NCBI GenBank assembly: GCA_027459505.1
Contig: DAIDIE010000029.1
Coordinates: forward strand, 62,001-126,000
Length of the DNA stretch: 64,000 nt
From: Acidobacteriota bacterium
Lineage (GTDB): Bacteria > Acidobacteriota > Terriglobia > Terriglobales > SCQP01
Direction: 5' to 3'
This document shows positions 38,268 to 46,357 of the stretch, piece after piece. Under the pieces are notes generated by a model, which did not search any database, was not told the DNA's origin, and saw only the letters and a list, made by a program, of their open reading frames with translations. A program made the translations under genes and the position numbers. Position 1 is the stretch's first letter, and every line of letters starts with the position of its first letter.

Positions 38268-40297
38268 AGCACAAACACCAAAAGCAGTAGCAGTGTGGCA
38301 AAGCTGAACAGCAGGTAAATGGACAGCCGTCCGCTCTGCAACACCCCGACGGCATCGGCCAGCCAATCGACGGCGCGTCCCAACGGCGCGTAGAACAAAC
38401 GCCAGAGCCGGTCTTCAATGACGACTTCGTAGCGCGGCGCCGGATCTTCGGGCGCGGGCAGATGCCGCCGCATGCGGAAGAAGGGGCCAAAAATATGTCG
38501 AATGGGCTGGCCAAAGCCCTCCGCGCTGTCCTGCATGCGAGGCGTTTGCCACCGATAACCGCAATCCCAGGCGGCGGCGCGGCGCAGACGGCCATGGGCC
38601 AGCAGGCGCACCAGCAAAAATGTCACACCGAAAATGGCCAGTATCCCGACAAACAACACCAGACCGTTGTAGGCCGCCTGTTGCGCGGCCACGGGTGCGA
38701 TCCAGCCGAATGCGCCATCCAAGGAGACGGAGGCGCCCACCAGTCCGGCGGTTACCGGCGCGGCCAACCGGAGCGCCAGTTGCGGCATGATGCCAATCAG
38801 CAGGCAAGCCAGTCCCAGCCAGCCTAAGCCAGCCCGTTCGACCCAGTTGGCGTCGTGGGCTTCCAGCAGCGAGCTTTCCCGGGGCTGGCCGAGAAAGACG
38901 ATGCCGTAAAACTTCACCATCACATAGGCTGCCAGCGCCAGTGTCAGCGCGAGAACGGCTGCGCCTAGTGGCACCAGCATGTTGATGAAGGCGTGCGGCA
39001 GGCTCGCCGTGAACAGAAACGACTGGAGCAGCAGCCACTCCGAGACGAATCCGTTGAGCGGGGGAAGCCCGGCAATCGCGAGTGTGCCCAGCAGCGCCAG
39101 TCCGGCCACCCAGGGCATGCGCCCGATAAGCCCCCCCAGCTTGCCCAGGCTGCGTTGCCGCGTTGCGTGCATGACCGAACCGGTGGCGAGAAAGAGCAGG
39201 CTCTTGAATAAAGCATGGTTGAGGGTGTGAATCAGGGCGGCGGTAAGGGCCAGGGCCGCCAGTAAGGGCATGTTGCTGGATGCAAACAGCAGCGCCAGAC
39301 CCAGCGCGCTAAAAACAATGCCCATGTTTTCAATGGAGGAATAAGCGAGCAGGCGCTTCATGTCGGTCTGCACGCCGGCGAAGATAGCGCCGTAGAGGGC
39401 GGAAAACAGTCCCACCGCCAACATCGCCAGGCCCCACTGCCAGAACCGGCCCTGCAACAGATCAAATGTCACCCGCACCATGCCATAAGCGGCGGTGCTC
39501 AGCATCAAGCCGCTCATCATCGCCGAAACCGGCGAGGGGGCGGCGGGATGGGCTTCCGGCAGCCAAACGTGGAAGGGGACCAGGCCGGCTTTGGCGCCAA
39601 ATCCGGCCAGGGCCAGCACAAACGTCCAACTCGCCGCCGCCGGCGCCAGCCGGGCGGCGCGCATGGCGTCAAAGGTGAACTGCCAGTGCCCACCATGCAA
39701 CAGCCCAAAACAGAAAAGAATGCATAGCGCGCCCAGGTGCGCCATGAGGAGATAAAGGAATCCAGCTTTGCGAATCTCGCCGCGGCGGTGCTGCGTCACC
39801 ACCAGGAAAAACGAGCTCAGCGCCATCGTCTCCCAGGCCACCATGAACAAGTAGGCGTCATTGGCCAGCATGACCAAGCCCATGCTGGCGAGAAACACGT
39901 GGTAGTGCAGACCCATCAGGCCGGGCGCGGTGCCTTCGCCGGCGCGGAAGTAACCCGCCGAAAAGCTGGATATACCGGCTCCCACTAATCCCAAAACCAG
40001 CAAAAAGAAGGCGCTCAACGTATCCAGACGGACATGGAAGGGAAGGTCGGGCAGGCCCAACGGCAGAATCAGGACCTCGGGCGTTTGGGAGCGCAGCAGA
40101 AAACCCAGCGCCAGAACGGCGAGCCCCAGGCAGGCCAGCGCGCCCACGGCAAACAGCGTGCGCGCCACCAGCCGGATGCTGTTGGGACGGGCCAGTCCGG
40201 CAACCCCAAGGGCGAGAATAGCCAGCACCCAGGTGAGCGCCATGCGCAGTGGCAAGGTGGTTGTGGCCGCCGTGGCCAGAGCGTTAGCGGTGTTCAA
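38264..40297 (-). CDS. hyfB: Hydrogenase-4-like antiporter subunit B
   Basis: A 677-residue NuoL/M-type subunit, the largest membrane subunit. It has the antiporter core (WETMALSSFFLVV, KAGLVPFHVWLPEAHPAAPSP, HTLNHALFKSLLFLATG) and a long C-terminal extension with a hydrophilic part near 600-650, as in HyfB. It starts with TTG at 40297, six bases after GGAG and inside the 3' end of the arsR gene (14-base overlap), so its translation is coupled to the regulator. It is the first structural gene of the complex. HyfA, HyfD and HyfH equivalents are absent. Confidence 0.87.
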   Translation of the reverse strand: MNTANALATAATTTLPLRMALTWVLAILALGVAGLARPNSIRLVARTLFAVGALACLGLAVLALGFLLRSQTPEVLILPLGLPDLPFHVRLDTLSAFFLLVLGLVGAGISSFSAGYFRAGEGTAPGLMGLHYHVFLASMGLVMLANDAYLFMVAWETMALSSFFLVVTQHRRGEIRKAGFLYLLMAHLGALCILFCFGLLHGGHWQFTFDAMRAARLAPAAASWTFVLALAGFGAKAGLVPFHVWLPEAHPAAPSPVSAMMSGLMLSTAAYGMVRVTFDLLQGRFWQWGLAMLAVGLFSALYGAIFAGVQTDMKRLLAYSSIENMGIVFSALGLALLFASSNMPLLAALALTAALIHTLNHALFKSLLFLATGSVMHATRQRSLGKLGGLIGRMPWVAGLALLGTLAIAGLPPLNGFVSEWLLLQSFLFTASLPHAFINMLVPLGAAVLALTLALAAYVMVKFYGIVFLGQPRESSLLEAHDANWVERAGLGWLGLACLLIGIMPQLALRLAAPVTAGLVGASVSLDGAFGWIAPVAAQQAAYNGLVLFVGILAIFGVTFLLVRLLAHGRLRRAAAWDCGYRWQTPRMQDSAEGFGQPIRHIFGPFFRMRRHLPAPEDPAPRYEVVIEDRLWRLFYAPLGRAVDWLADAVGVLQSGRLSIYLLFSFATLLLLLVFVL

Positions 40298-40763
40298 GCT
40301 GAACTCCGGCCGCGCTCCTGGCGGCCATCGGCTGTGGTGCTGACCACAAATGCCCCAGCGGCAGCAGAAGCGCTCCGATCAACAGCAGCTTCTTGCCATT
40401 GCGAGCGCCGTTGGCGACCACATCTTCCAGGTGGTCCAGCAGTTCCAAAGATTCCTTCAGATGGCTCTGGAAGTAGCGCCGCATCAGCACCAGCACGCGG
40501 ATAATCATCGGGTCGCGCACCGAATAAAACACCTGGTTGCCGGCTTTGCGGTTCACCACGATTTGCTTGGCGCGCAGAACCGCCAGGTGCTGGGAGACAT
40601 TGGCCTGCTCCATGACCAGCTTTTCAATAAGCTCCCCCGCGGAAAGCTCACCATTTTCGAGCAGTTCAATGATTGCAATCCGCGTAGGATGGGCGAGCGC
40701 CTGAAAAATACCGGCTTTAAAGCGGCGCAAGGCATCCGCCAAGTCTGCTGCGTTGTAAGGCAT
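40284..40763 (-). CDS. ArsR-family transcriptional regulator with C-terminal hydrophobic segment
   Basis: 159 residues with an ArsR winged helix (ALAHPTRIAIIELL, MEQANVSQHLAVLRAKQIV, GNQVFYSVRDP). The mature sequence has no cysteine, so it cannot sense thiophilic metals or sulfur species the usual way. The region 124-141 (KKLLLIGALLLPLGHLW) is hydrophobic enough for a membrane segment, unusual in this family. The start is taken as ATG 40763; it has no ribosome binding site, and an in-frame start at 40826 exists. It heads the hyf operon and likely controls it through the palindrome just upstream. Confidence 0.85.
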   Translation of the reverse strand: MPYNAADLADALRRFKAGIFQALAHPTRIAIIELLENGELSAGELIEKLVMEQANVSQHLAVLRAKQIVVNRKAGNQVFYSVRDPMIIRVLVLMRRYFQSHLKESLELLDHLEDVVANGARNGKKLLLIGALLLPLGHLWSAPQPMAARSAAGVQLEHR

Positions 40764-40766
40764 AAG

Positions 40767-40788
40767 AATATTCGATGTTTCGAATATT
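40767..40788 (-). promoter_or_regulatory. Perfect palindromic operator in front of arsR-hyf
   Basis: AATATTCGA, four bases, then TCGAATATT: 9-bp perfect arms ending four bases before ATG 40763. AT-rich palindromes of this size are usual for ArsR-family operators. Its position means that it overlaps the promoter or the very short 5' leader, consistent with autorepression. Confidence 0.7.
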
Positions 40789-40826
40789 GAAAGGTGATTG
40801 TCGCACAGCGGGCTGGCTCCGGGCAA

Positions 40827-41088
40827 CTCAGAAATGTTTTATGCGGTAGTGCAGGCGGCAAAGCACTGTCCGGACGAGCAGGTCGGAGTCGAAATAAGTT
40901 CGAGTTCCCAATCGCAGCTCGAATTGACAGCAAAGGTCTTCGGGGTTGCCTTTTAGCTCCCGCCCCGCTTGCGGCTAGAAATGCAATCCCCATGCGTGAG
41001 CTTCGGCCGGGGATCCCGCGTGGCGCGCAGTGTGGGGTGGGGCCGGACCGCGAAGCGGGTGGAATTCAAGCGACCCTGTCCGCCATGC
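40827..41088. other. Intergenic region between esterase and arsR-hyf
   Basis: About 260 bases with no credible gene and no terminator hairpin that I can find. Confidence 0.4.
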
Positions 41089-42681
41089 TCACTTTCGAAG
41101 TTGGAGAAGCTGCGTGCGCCAGAAGCGGAACGCGGCGGGGCTGGCCAGTGGCATGGGACCGGCATGCGCGCCGAGCCGCATGGTGAGCGGCTGTGCCCTG
41201 AACGCCGGCCAGTGGGCCAGTTGCGGGCCATTGGGATCACCGCGTTTAGCGAAATTGGTCCAGTATGTGGACATTTCCCGCGCCACCCGCGCGTCGGCCG
41301 CCGTCCACGGCCGATGCACCCGGGCAAGGTTGTTAAACGCGTAAGGCAGTTCGGAGGAGTGGTAGGCGCCGTAGTTGGGATGCTTGGGCCACGGCATGAC
41401 GTGCGTGAAGCAGTAGGTGTAGACCTGGGGACTCCAATGCCGCTGCCGCCGCGCCCAGAGATAAAGCGATACGCGCGCCCGCTCGCGCAGCAGCTTCAGT
41501 TGTTCACGCGACGCCTGGCGGTCATTGTGCGCCGGGTAAAGCCGGGCGCATTCGGCCGCACGGTCACCGCAGGCGCGGCGCAGTGTTGCGCGGTAGCTCG
41601 ACAGATTACGGGGCGCCGGGTCGTTGCTGTAATCCCCTATGCCCATATCGTCGGCCACCATTCCGTTGATGACGGCAACTTGCCGTGCCGGCCGCCAACC
41701 GGAACGGGTCACCCAGCCGTCACGAGTGGGGGTCCAACGAAAACGTCCGGCGCAGCTCTCGATGCTGGAAGCGGGCAGAGCGCGCAGAGCCGCTAAGGTA
41801 TGTACGCCGCAGGCGCTCATGACGTGCGCGCCCTGCTGTTCCGATTGCGCCAGACTCGGGCGCCGGTTCAAGAAGGGAAGCACTCCCGGCCCGCTCATGA
41901 TAATGGCGCGCTGGAATAATCCCTGGGCGCGCGGCGATTGCATGAGCAGGCCAACGCTGAAGGCGCCGGCCGATTGTCCGAAAATGGTTACCTGTCGCGG
42001 ATTGCCGCCAAAGTTGCCAATGTTGTCATGCACCCAGCGCAGGGCGGCGATCTGGTCCAGCAGCGCATAGTTGCCCGAACTGTGGCGAGGGGAAGTGTTG
42101 GTCAGCGCCCGCGCCGCCAAAAACCCAAACGGTCCCACCCGGTAATTCACGCTTACCAGCACCACTCCTTTGCGCGCCAGTGCGGCGCCATTGTAAACCG
42201 TGACGTTGGCGCCACCCGAGGTGAAGCCTCCGCCATAAATCCAGACCATCACCGGACGTGGCGCCTGGCGAGAACTCGCTGCCGGCGCCCAGACATTCAG
42301 GTAAAGACAGTCTTCACTGGACGGCAGAGAATTCAGGAACGAGGAAGACCATGGTCCCAGGCGGTGCGGGGAAGGGGGCTGCATGCAAGGCGAGGCGAAG
42401 TGCAGCGCCGGGCGCACTCCATGCCAGGCTTTGGGCGGTTGCGGCGCGCGCCAGCGCAGCGGGCCTACGGGTGGGGCGGCGAACGGGACACCTTTGAAAA
42501 CGCGAACCGCCGCGCTGCCCTTGTTGCCCGTCAGCAAGCGGCCTTGCACTCTGCCGTAAGCGGTCGCCACGATGACGGGGGTAGGCGCCGCGGCCATGCC
42601 GGGCGCGGTGGCGGAGGCAATGATGGACATCAATCCAAGTGCGACGGGGGCAAAGGCAACCAGGACTCGGTTCATGTGCAT
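41089..42681 (-). CDS. Secreted type B carboxylesterase
   Basis: A 530-residue alpha/beta hydrolase of the carboxylesterase/cholinesterase family with a signal peptide (hydrophobic near 8-22, ending MAAAP). Landmarks are EDCLYLNVWAP, the oxyanion-hole GGGFTSGG, the nucleophile elbow FGQSAGAFSV, and a His-containing HSSELPYAFNN (catalytic His region). It cleaves carboxylic esters; the substrate is unknown. ATG 42681 or 42675 may start the protein. It is monocistronic. Confidence 0.92.
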   Translation of the reverse strand: MHMNRVLVAFAPVALGLMSIIASATAPGMAAAPTPVIVATAYGRVQGRLLTGNKGSAAVRVFKGVPFAAPPVGPLRWRAPQPPKAWHGVRPALHFASPCMQPPSPHRLGPWSSSFLNSLPSSEDCLYLNVWAPAASSRQAPRPVMVWIYGGGFTSGGANVTVYNGAALARKGVVLVSVNYRVGPFGFLAARALTNTSPRHSSGNYALLDQIAALRWVHDNIGNFGGNPRQVTIFGQSAGAFSVGLLMQSPRAQGLFQRAIIMSGPGVLPFLNRRPSLAQSEQQGAHVMSACGVHTLAALRALPASSIESCAGRFRWTPTRDGWVTRSGWRPARQVAVINGMVADDMGIGDYSNDPAPRNLSSYRATLRRACGDRAAECARLYPAHNDRQASREQLKLLRERARVSLYLWARRQRHWSPQVYTYCFTHVMPWPKHPNYGAYHSSELPYAFNNLARVHRPWTAADARVAREMSTYWTNFAKRGDPNGPQLAHWPAFRAQPLTMRLGAHAGPMPLASPAAFRFWRTQLLQLRK

Positions 42682-42767
42682 ACGCTAGCCGAGTTCGTGC
42701 TGCTTGAAAAGCGGCCATGCAAGCCGTTGGAGCGGGCGCGGCGCGCAGGGAGCACAAGCCTGGCTAT

Positions 42768-43538
42768 TCAGCGCGCCGTCCAGCCGCCGTCGACCAACAA
42801 CACATCGCCGGTAATCAGCGACGCCGCCGGCGAGCAGAGAAACACCACTGCTCCCGCCACCTCCATAGGAACGCCAATACGGTGCAGGCCGGCAATGCGC
42901 TCTTCCACCTCGGCTTTAAACTGCGGATCTTTGAGCCACTTCTCGGTACCCGGAGTGGCAATGAAGGTCGGCGCCACCGCGTTGACCCGGATTCCGTACT
43001 GCCCCCACTCCACGGCCAGACAACGCGTGAGGTGGGCGATGGCCGCTTTGGTCATGCAGTAAATTGACTCGCTGGGCAGCGCCACCGCCCCGGCTTGCGA
43101 TCCGAGGTTGACAATGCAGCCCGAGCGCTGCCGCATCATCTGGCGTCCAGCCGCCTGCGCGGCAAAAAACGTTCCTTTCAGGTTGACGGCTAGGGTGGCG
43201 TCGAAATCCGCTTCGGTCACCTCTTCGGCCGGGTTGGGCGCTCCAATACCGGCGTTATTGATCAGAATGTCGATGCGGCCGAACTCGGCGACCGTGGCCT
43301 CGACCGCCTTCCGGACTTGTCCCAGATCGAGCAAGTCCATGGCCAAGGGGAGGGCGCGCCGTCCCTGTGCCCGGATTTGCTTCGCCACTTCCGGCTCCGG
43401 GCTGAGGCGGCGCAGCCCCAGGGCCACATCCGCGCCGGCATGTGCCAGCGCCAGTGCGATCGCGCTGCCAAGGCCGCGCGCCGCGCCCGTCACCAGGGCA
43501 ATTTTTCCGCTGAGATCAAAGCTGGGAAACTCCTGCAT
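42768..43538 (-). CDS. Short-chain dehydrogenase/reductase
   Basis: A 256-residue classical SDR: TGAARGLGSAIA cofactor motif (GxxxGxG), INNAGIGAP, the active-site Ser in NLGSQAG and YCMTK (YxxxK), and a C-terminal GDVLLVDGGW. Similar to gluconate 5-dehydrogenase or 3-oxoacyl-ACP reductase subfamilies; the substrate is not determined. The start at 43538 (MQEFPSF) gives a normal length; the frame is open to 43703 but without a typical start. Confidence 0.92.
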   Translation of the reverse strand: MQEFPSFDLSGKIALVTGAARGLGSAIALALAHAGADVALGLRRLSPEPEVAKQIRAQGRRALPLAMDLLDLGQVRKAVEATVAEFGRIDILINNAGIGAPNPAEEVTEADFDATLAVNLKGTFFAAQAAGRQMMRQRSGCIVNLGSQAGAVALPSESIYCMTKAAIAHLTRCLAVEWGQYGIRVNAVAPTFIATPGTEKWLKDPQFKAEVEERIAGLHRIGVPMEVAGAVVFLCSPAASLITGDVLLVDGGWTAR

Positions 43539-43598
43539 GCCTTTGAGCCTAGCAGGCCCGGTTCCGGGGCGGCTAGAATGATTGCAGAGAGGTGTTTT

Positions 43599-43841
43599 AT
43601 GACCAGCAAGCGGCTGAATGCCGGTAAGCTGGTGCGGCAACTGGCCCGCGAGCGTATCGGCGCGCCTCCCGGCACCCGCACCATTCCCAACAAGAAGAAA
43701 CAAGCCTCAGTCAAGCATCCGAAAAGGGAGCTGAATCGATGGAACGATTCCAGCTCCCTTCGCTTTTTGCCGGCCGCTCTCTCAGACGCGCTTGCTGCCG
43801 TCGCCTCGGACCGCCAACCTACGCTGGCTGGAGTTCGGTAG
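43599..43841 (+). CDS. Small basic protein, 3' end uncertain
   Basis: 80 residues from ATG 43599 with AGAGGTG upstream. The first 45 are basic (SKRLNAGKLVRQLARERIG, NKKKQASVKHPKRE) and look like a genuine small protein. The frame then runs straight through a strong terminator (43725-43769), and the last 35 residues look unlike the first part. One reading is that the real gene ended at the TGA inside the terminator stem (43733-43735, the neighbouring frame) and a one-base indel removed that stop. Function unknown. Confidence 0.45.
   Translation: MTSKRLNAGKLVRQLARERIGAPPGTRTIPNKKKQASVKHPKRELNRWNDSSSLRFLPAALSDALAAVASDRQPTLAGVR
43725..43769 (+). terminator. Intrinsic terminator overlapping the 3' end of the small gene
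   Basis: AAGGGAGCTG (43725-43734) pairs with CAGCTCCCTT (43752-43761); AATCG/CGATT extends the stem past a one-base bulge; CGC and T5 follow. Confidence 0.8.
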
Positions 43842-43941
43842 CCAACGTGCAAGAGCTGAGTTCCTTGCCTGGATCTCGCTGCGCTGCCGCGCGGCCATCT
43901 TGCCGCTTCCTCCTCTGCCGCGCTATGCTCAAAACGTGCGC

Positions 43942-44211
43942 ATGCTGCTGACAAGAATGCTGGCCTTCCTGCTGGTACTTCTGATCCTCTGTATCTGCGT
44001 GGCTCCGGCTGTGAACCTCCCCTGGTCATTATCAGCTCGGGATTTGGCAGCCGCATCAATGCTCCTGCTGATGGCCGCCATCGTTGTTGCGCTGCATTTC
44101 GAGCACTCATCGCCGCGTCCAGGGCGGCAGCATTTCTCCATTCTCCAAATACCTGCTGAATGCTGGCGCGTCCGTCCTCTGCCTTCGCTTCTCTGTGTTC
44201 AGCGCTGCTGA
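43942..44211 (+). CDS. Possible small two-TM membrane protein
   Basis: 89 residues from ATG 43942 (GTG 43936 also possible). It has two hydrophobic helices (MLAFLLVLLILCICVAPAV and LAAASMLLLMAAIVVALHF) and a short Pro/Arg-rich tail. There is no clear ribosome binding site and no recognised family, so the call rests on its hydrophobic pattern alone. Confidence 0.35.
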   Translation: MLLTRMLAFLLVLLILCICVAPAVNLPWSLSARDLAAASMLLLMAAIVVALHFEHSSPRPGRQHFSILQIPAECWRVRPLPSLLCVQRC

Positions 44212-44336
44212 GCTTGCGCCAATCCGCCGTCGATTGGTTTTGCCGTGCCCGGATGCTTGCGGGTGGCAAGGCCAGTAACGGATGACTGCCGTGCGGGTGT
44301 GGGCACCCGCTGGCGTGCAACGCAAAGCTGAGAAGC

Positions 44337-44726
44337 ATGGGTGAAGCGGTTCCCAATTCGGAAAGAGTCGATCAGTTCCTCTTGCAGCACGTCGACACCG
44401 TGCCGCACCTGGAAGCTCTGCTGCTTCTTTGGAACAGCCGCCCCCGCGCCTGGAACGTGGAGGATATGGCGGCCGCCTTGTTCCTGCGTAGCGAAGCCAC
44501 CGCCGAGATACTTGCGCGACTGGTCCAACTCGGACTGGTGGTGGAGGCGGGAAATAGCCCGGACTTTTGCTACAACCCCGATTCCCCCGAACGCGACCTG
44601 CTGATGCGGGATGTAGAGTTGTCGTACCGCCGCGAACTGGTGCGAATCTCCAAAATGATTCACAATAAGAGCTCGGCGCTCAACCAATTTGCGCGCGCAT
44701 TCGATTTACGGAAGCCGAAAAGTTGA
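44337..44726 (+). CDS. Winged-helix-like protein, first gene of a DUF5985 operon
   Basis: 129 residues. The N-terminal part (HLEALLLLWNSRPRAWNVEDMAAALFLRSEATAEILARLVQLGLV) has the helix spacing of a winged-helix domain, and the C-terminal part is helical (SYRRELVRISKMIHNK). It ends one base before the next gene. It could be a DNA-binding regulator of the two membrane proteins that follow, or a soluble partner; no closer family is recognised. Confidence 0.65.
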   Translation: MGEAVPNSERVDQFLLQHVDTVPHLEALLLLWNSRPRAWNVEDMAAALFLRSEATAEILARLVQLGLVVEAGNSPDFCYNPDSPERDLLMRDVELSYRRELVRISKMIHNKSSALNQFARAFDLRKPKS

Positions 44727-44727
44727 T

Positions 44728-44979
44728 ATGGCGGAACTTGTTTATCTGCTTGGGTTTCTGGTTTCCTTCGCGTGCAGCGCGCTGCTTTTTCGCGGTTATC
44801 TGCAGACCAGGCAACGCCTGCAACTTTGGTGCGGGTTGTGTTTTTTCGGGCTGGGAATCTCTAACGTTCTGGTGTTTTCCGATCCCCTGGTCCGCACCAA
44901 TCTCTATCCGGCACGGTTGGTAACGGCGGTCATTGCCATGGCCTTCATGGTCTTCGGCCTGATCTGGGAGGCGGAGTAA
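44728..44979 (+). CDS. DUF5985-like small membrane protein 1
   Basis: 83 residues, ATG 44728, with three hydrophobic segments (VYLLGFLVSFACSALLFRGY; LWCGLCFFGLGISNVLVF; LVTAVIAMAFMVFGLIW). The basic linker TRQRLQLW between helices 1 and 2 and the overall layout match DUF5985. Function unknown. It lies one base after the preceding stop and four bases before the next start, so it is part of a tight operon. Confidence 0.7.
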   Translation: MAELVYLLGFLVSFACSALLFRGYLQTRQRLQLWCGLCFFGLGISNVLVFSDPLVRTNLYPARLVTAVIAMAFMVFGLIWEAE

Positions 44980-44983
44980 ACCG

Positions 44984-45250
44984 ATGATGGCGGGATTTTT
45001 GCTCGGCCTGATCGTGGCGTTTTCGTTTACCGCCGCACTTTTCTTTTTGAAATTCTGGCGGCGCACCCGGGAATTTCTTTTTTTGGCTTTTGCCATCGCC
45101 TTTTTCGTGGAAGGCTGCAACCGCCTGATGTTCCTGCGCGTTTCCTCTCCCAGCGACGCCAGCCCGTCCATTTACATCGTGAGGCTGCTGGCGTTTCTGC
45201 TCATTCTGACCGCCATTATCAAGAAAAATACCGGCGCCTCGCGGCAATAG
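44984..45250 (+). CDS. DUF5985-like small membrane protein 2
   Basis: 88 residues, ATG 44984 after GGAG. It shares the three-helix layout of the preceding protein (FLLGLIVAFSFTAALFFLKFW; RTREFLFLAFAIAFFVEGCNR; YIVRLLAFLLILTAII) and is probably its paralogue. Pairs of DUF5985 proteins may form a hetero-oligomer; this is an inference from adjacency. Confidence 0.7.
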   Translation: MMAGFLLGLIVAFSFTAALFFLKFWRRTREFLFLAFAIAFFVEGCNRLMFLRVSSPSDASPSIYIVRLLAFLLILTAIIKKNTGASRQ

Positions 45251-45296
45251 CCGCTCTGCCGGAGGGGATGGCGCCGGGGGCGGCGCAGCACGGTCA

Positions 45297-46199
45297 TTAC
45301 TCCCGAATGCGGCGGCGCGGGACCTTGGCGCGGGGCTTCAGGTGCTTTTTGGAACTTGGCTTGGCGGGACGTTTGGCCGTGTCTGGGGTTGAGGGACTCG
45401 CGCTTGCCTTTGCGTCACGGTTTTTGGCCGCGGGCGCCAGCGCGTTGCGCAGCTTGTTGAGCTCTGGCGGGGTGAGGCCGCGGACCTGTCCGGGTTTGAG
45501 CGAGCCGATCTCCAGGGTGCCAATCTTCACCCGCTTGAGTTTTTCCACGGGGTGGCCAATGCGCGCGAACATGCGCCGTATCTGGTTCTGGCGTCCTTCA
45601 ATGAGGATCACTTCCAGCCAGGGGTTTTCCTCGGAAGGATTATGCAGCCCATGCTTGCGCAGTTCCGGCGCTTGCGCGGAGAGGAAGCGGATGCGGGCGG
45701 GGGCGGTTCGGCGTCCGTCCAGGTAAACGCCCTGGCGGAGCTTCTCCACATCCTCTGCCGCCGGGCGGCCGCTCACCTTAACCCAGTAGGTCTTGGGGAA
45801 TTCGGAGCTGGCGTGCAAAATCCGATGCGCCAGATCGCCATCGTTGGTGAGCAGTAACAAGCCCTCGGAGTGGTAGTCAAGCCGTCCCACCGGGTACAGC
45901 CGTTCACTAATGCCGCGGCCGGATTTGGGGGCGATGTAATCCTTCACCGTCGGACGGCCTTCCGGATCGCTCAGGGTTGAAACCACCGCACGCGGCTTGT
46001 AGAAAAGGAAATATAGCGGCTGCTCCGCCTTGAGCCGTTTGCCATCCACGAAAATGTGGTCAACTTCCGGATCGGCCTTGGCGCCCAGCTCGGAAACCAC
46101 CTGACCATTGACCGTGACCCGGCCAGTCGTGATCAATTCCTCAGCCTTGCGCCGCGAGCTGACTCCGGCGTGGGCGATGATTTTTTGCAGGCGTTCCAT
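45297..46199 (-). CDS. rluB: 23S rRNA pseudouridine synthase, RluB/RsuA family
   Basis: A 300-residue protein with an N-terminal S4 RNA-binding domain (ERLQKIIAHAGVSSRRKAEELI) and a pseudouridine synthase domain with the catalytic Asp in VGRLDYHSEGLLLLTNDGD. A late EGRQNQIRRMF motif is typical of the family. A lysine/arginine-rich tail of about 50 residues follows. It modifies 23S rRNA (U2605-type position in RluB). It lies downstream of scpA-scpB, the usual neighbourhood. Confidence 0.9.
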   Translation of the reverse strand: MERLQKIIAHAGVSSRRKAEELITTGRVTVNGQVVSELGAKADPEVDHIFVDGKRLKAEQPLYFLFYKPRAVVSTLSDPEGRPTVKDYIAPKSGRGISERLYPVGRLDYHSEGLLLLTNDGDLAHRILHASSEFPKTYWVKVSGRPAAEDVEKLRQGVYLDGRRTAPARIRFLSAQAPELRKHGLHNPSEENPWLEVILIEGRQNQIRRMFARIGHPVEKLKRVKIGTLEIGSLKPGQVRGLTPPELNKLRNALAPAAKNRDAKASASPSTPDTAKRPAKPSSKKHLKPRAKVPRRRIRE

Positions 46200-46357
46200 G
46201 TTCTTCTATCGTACAGGAGGCGCAGGGGAGGAGCGCCCAGCGCAAGCTGATCATTGCAGAGCGGCCCCGGAGAGCGGCCCAGACTTTTAAAGCAAAACCG
46301 GCGGACGTTGCGGGGCTTGCAATCAGCTCAGCCGCGCAATGAATCCGTTGAGTCGCT

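Noticed and set aside
43739-43951. 70-residue plus-strand frame starting inside the terminator of the small basic gene
   Set aside because: Starts in the terminator loop, is Arg/Cys-rich, has no ribosome binding site and overlaps other candidates.
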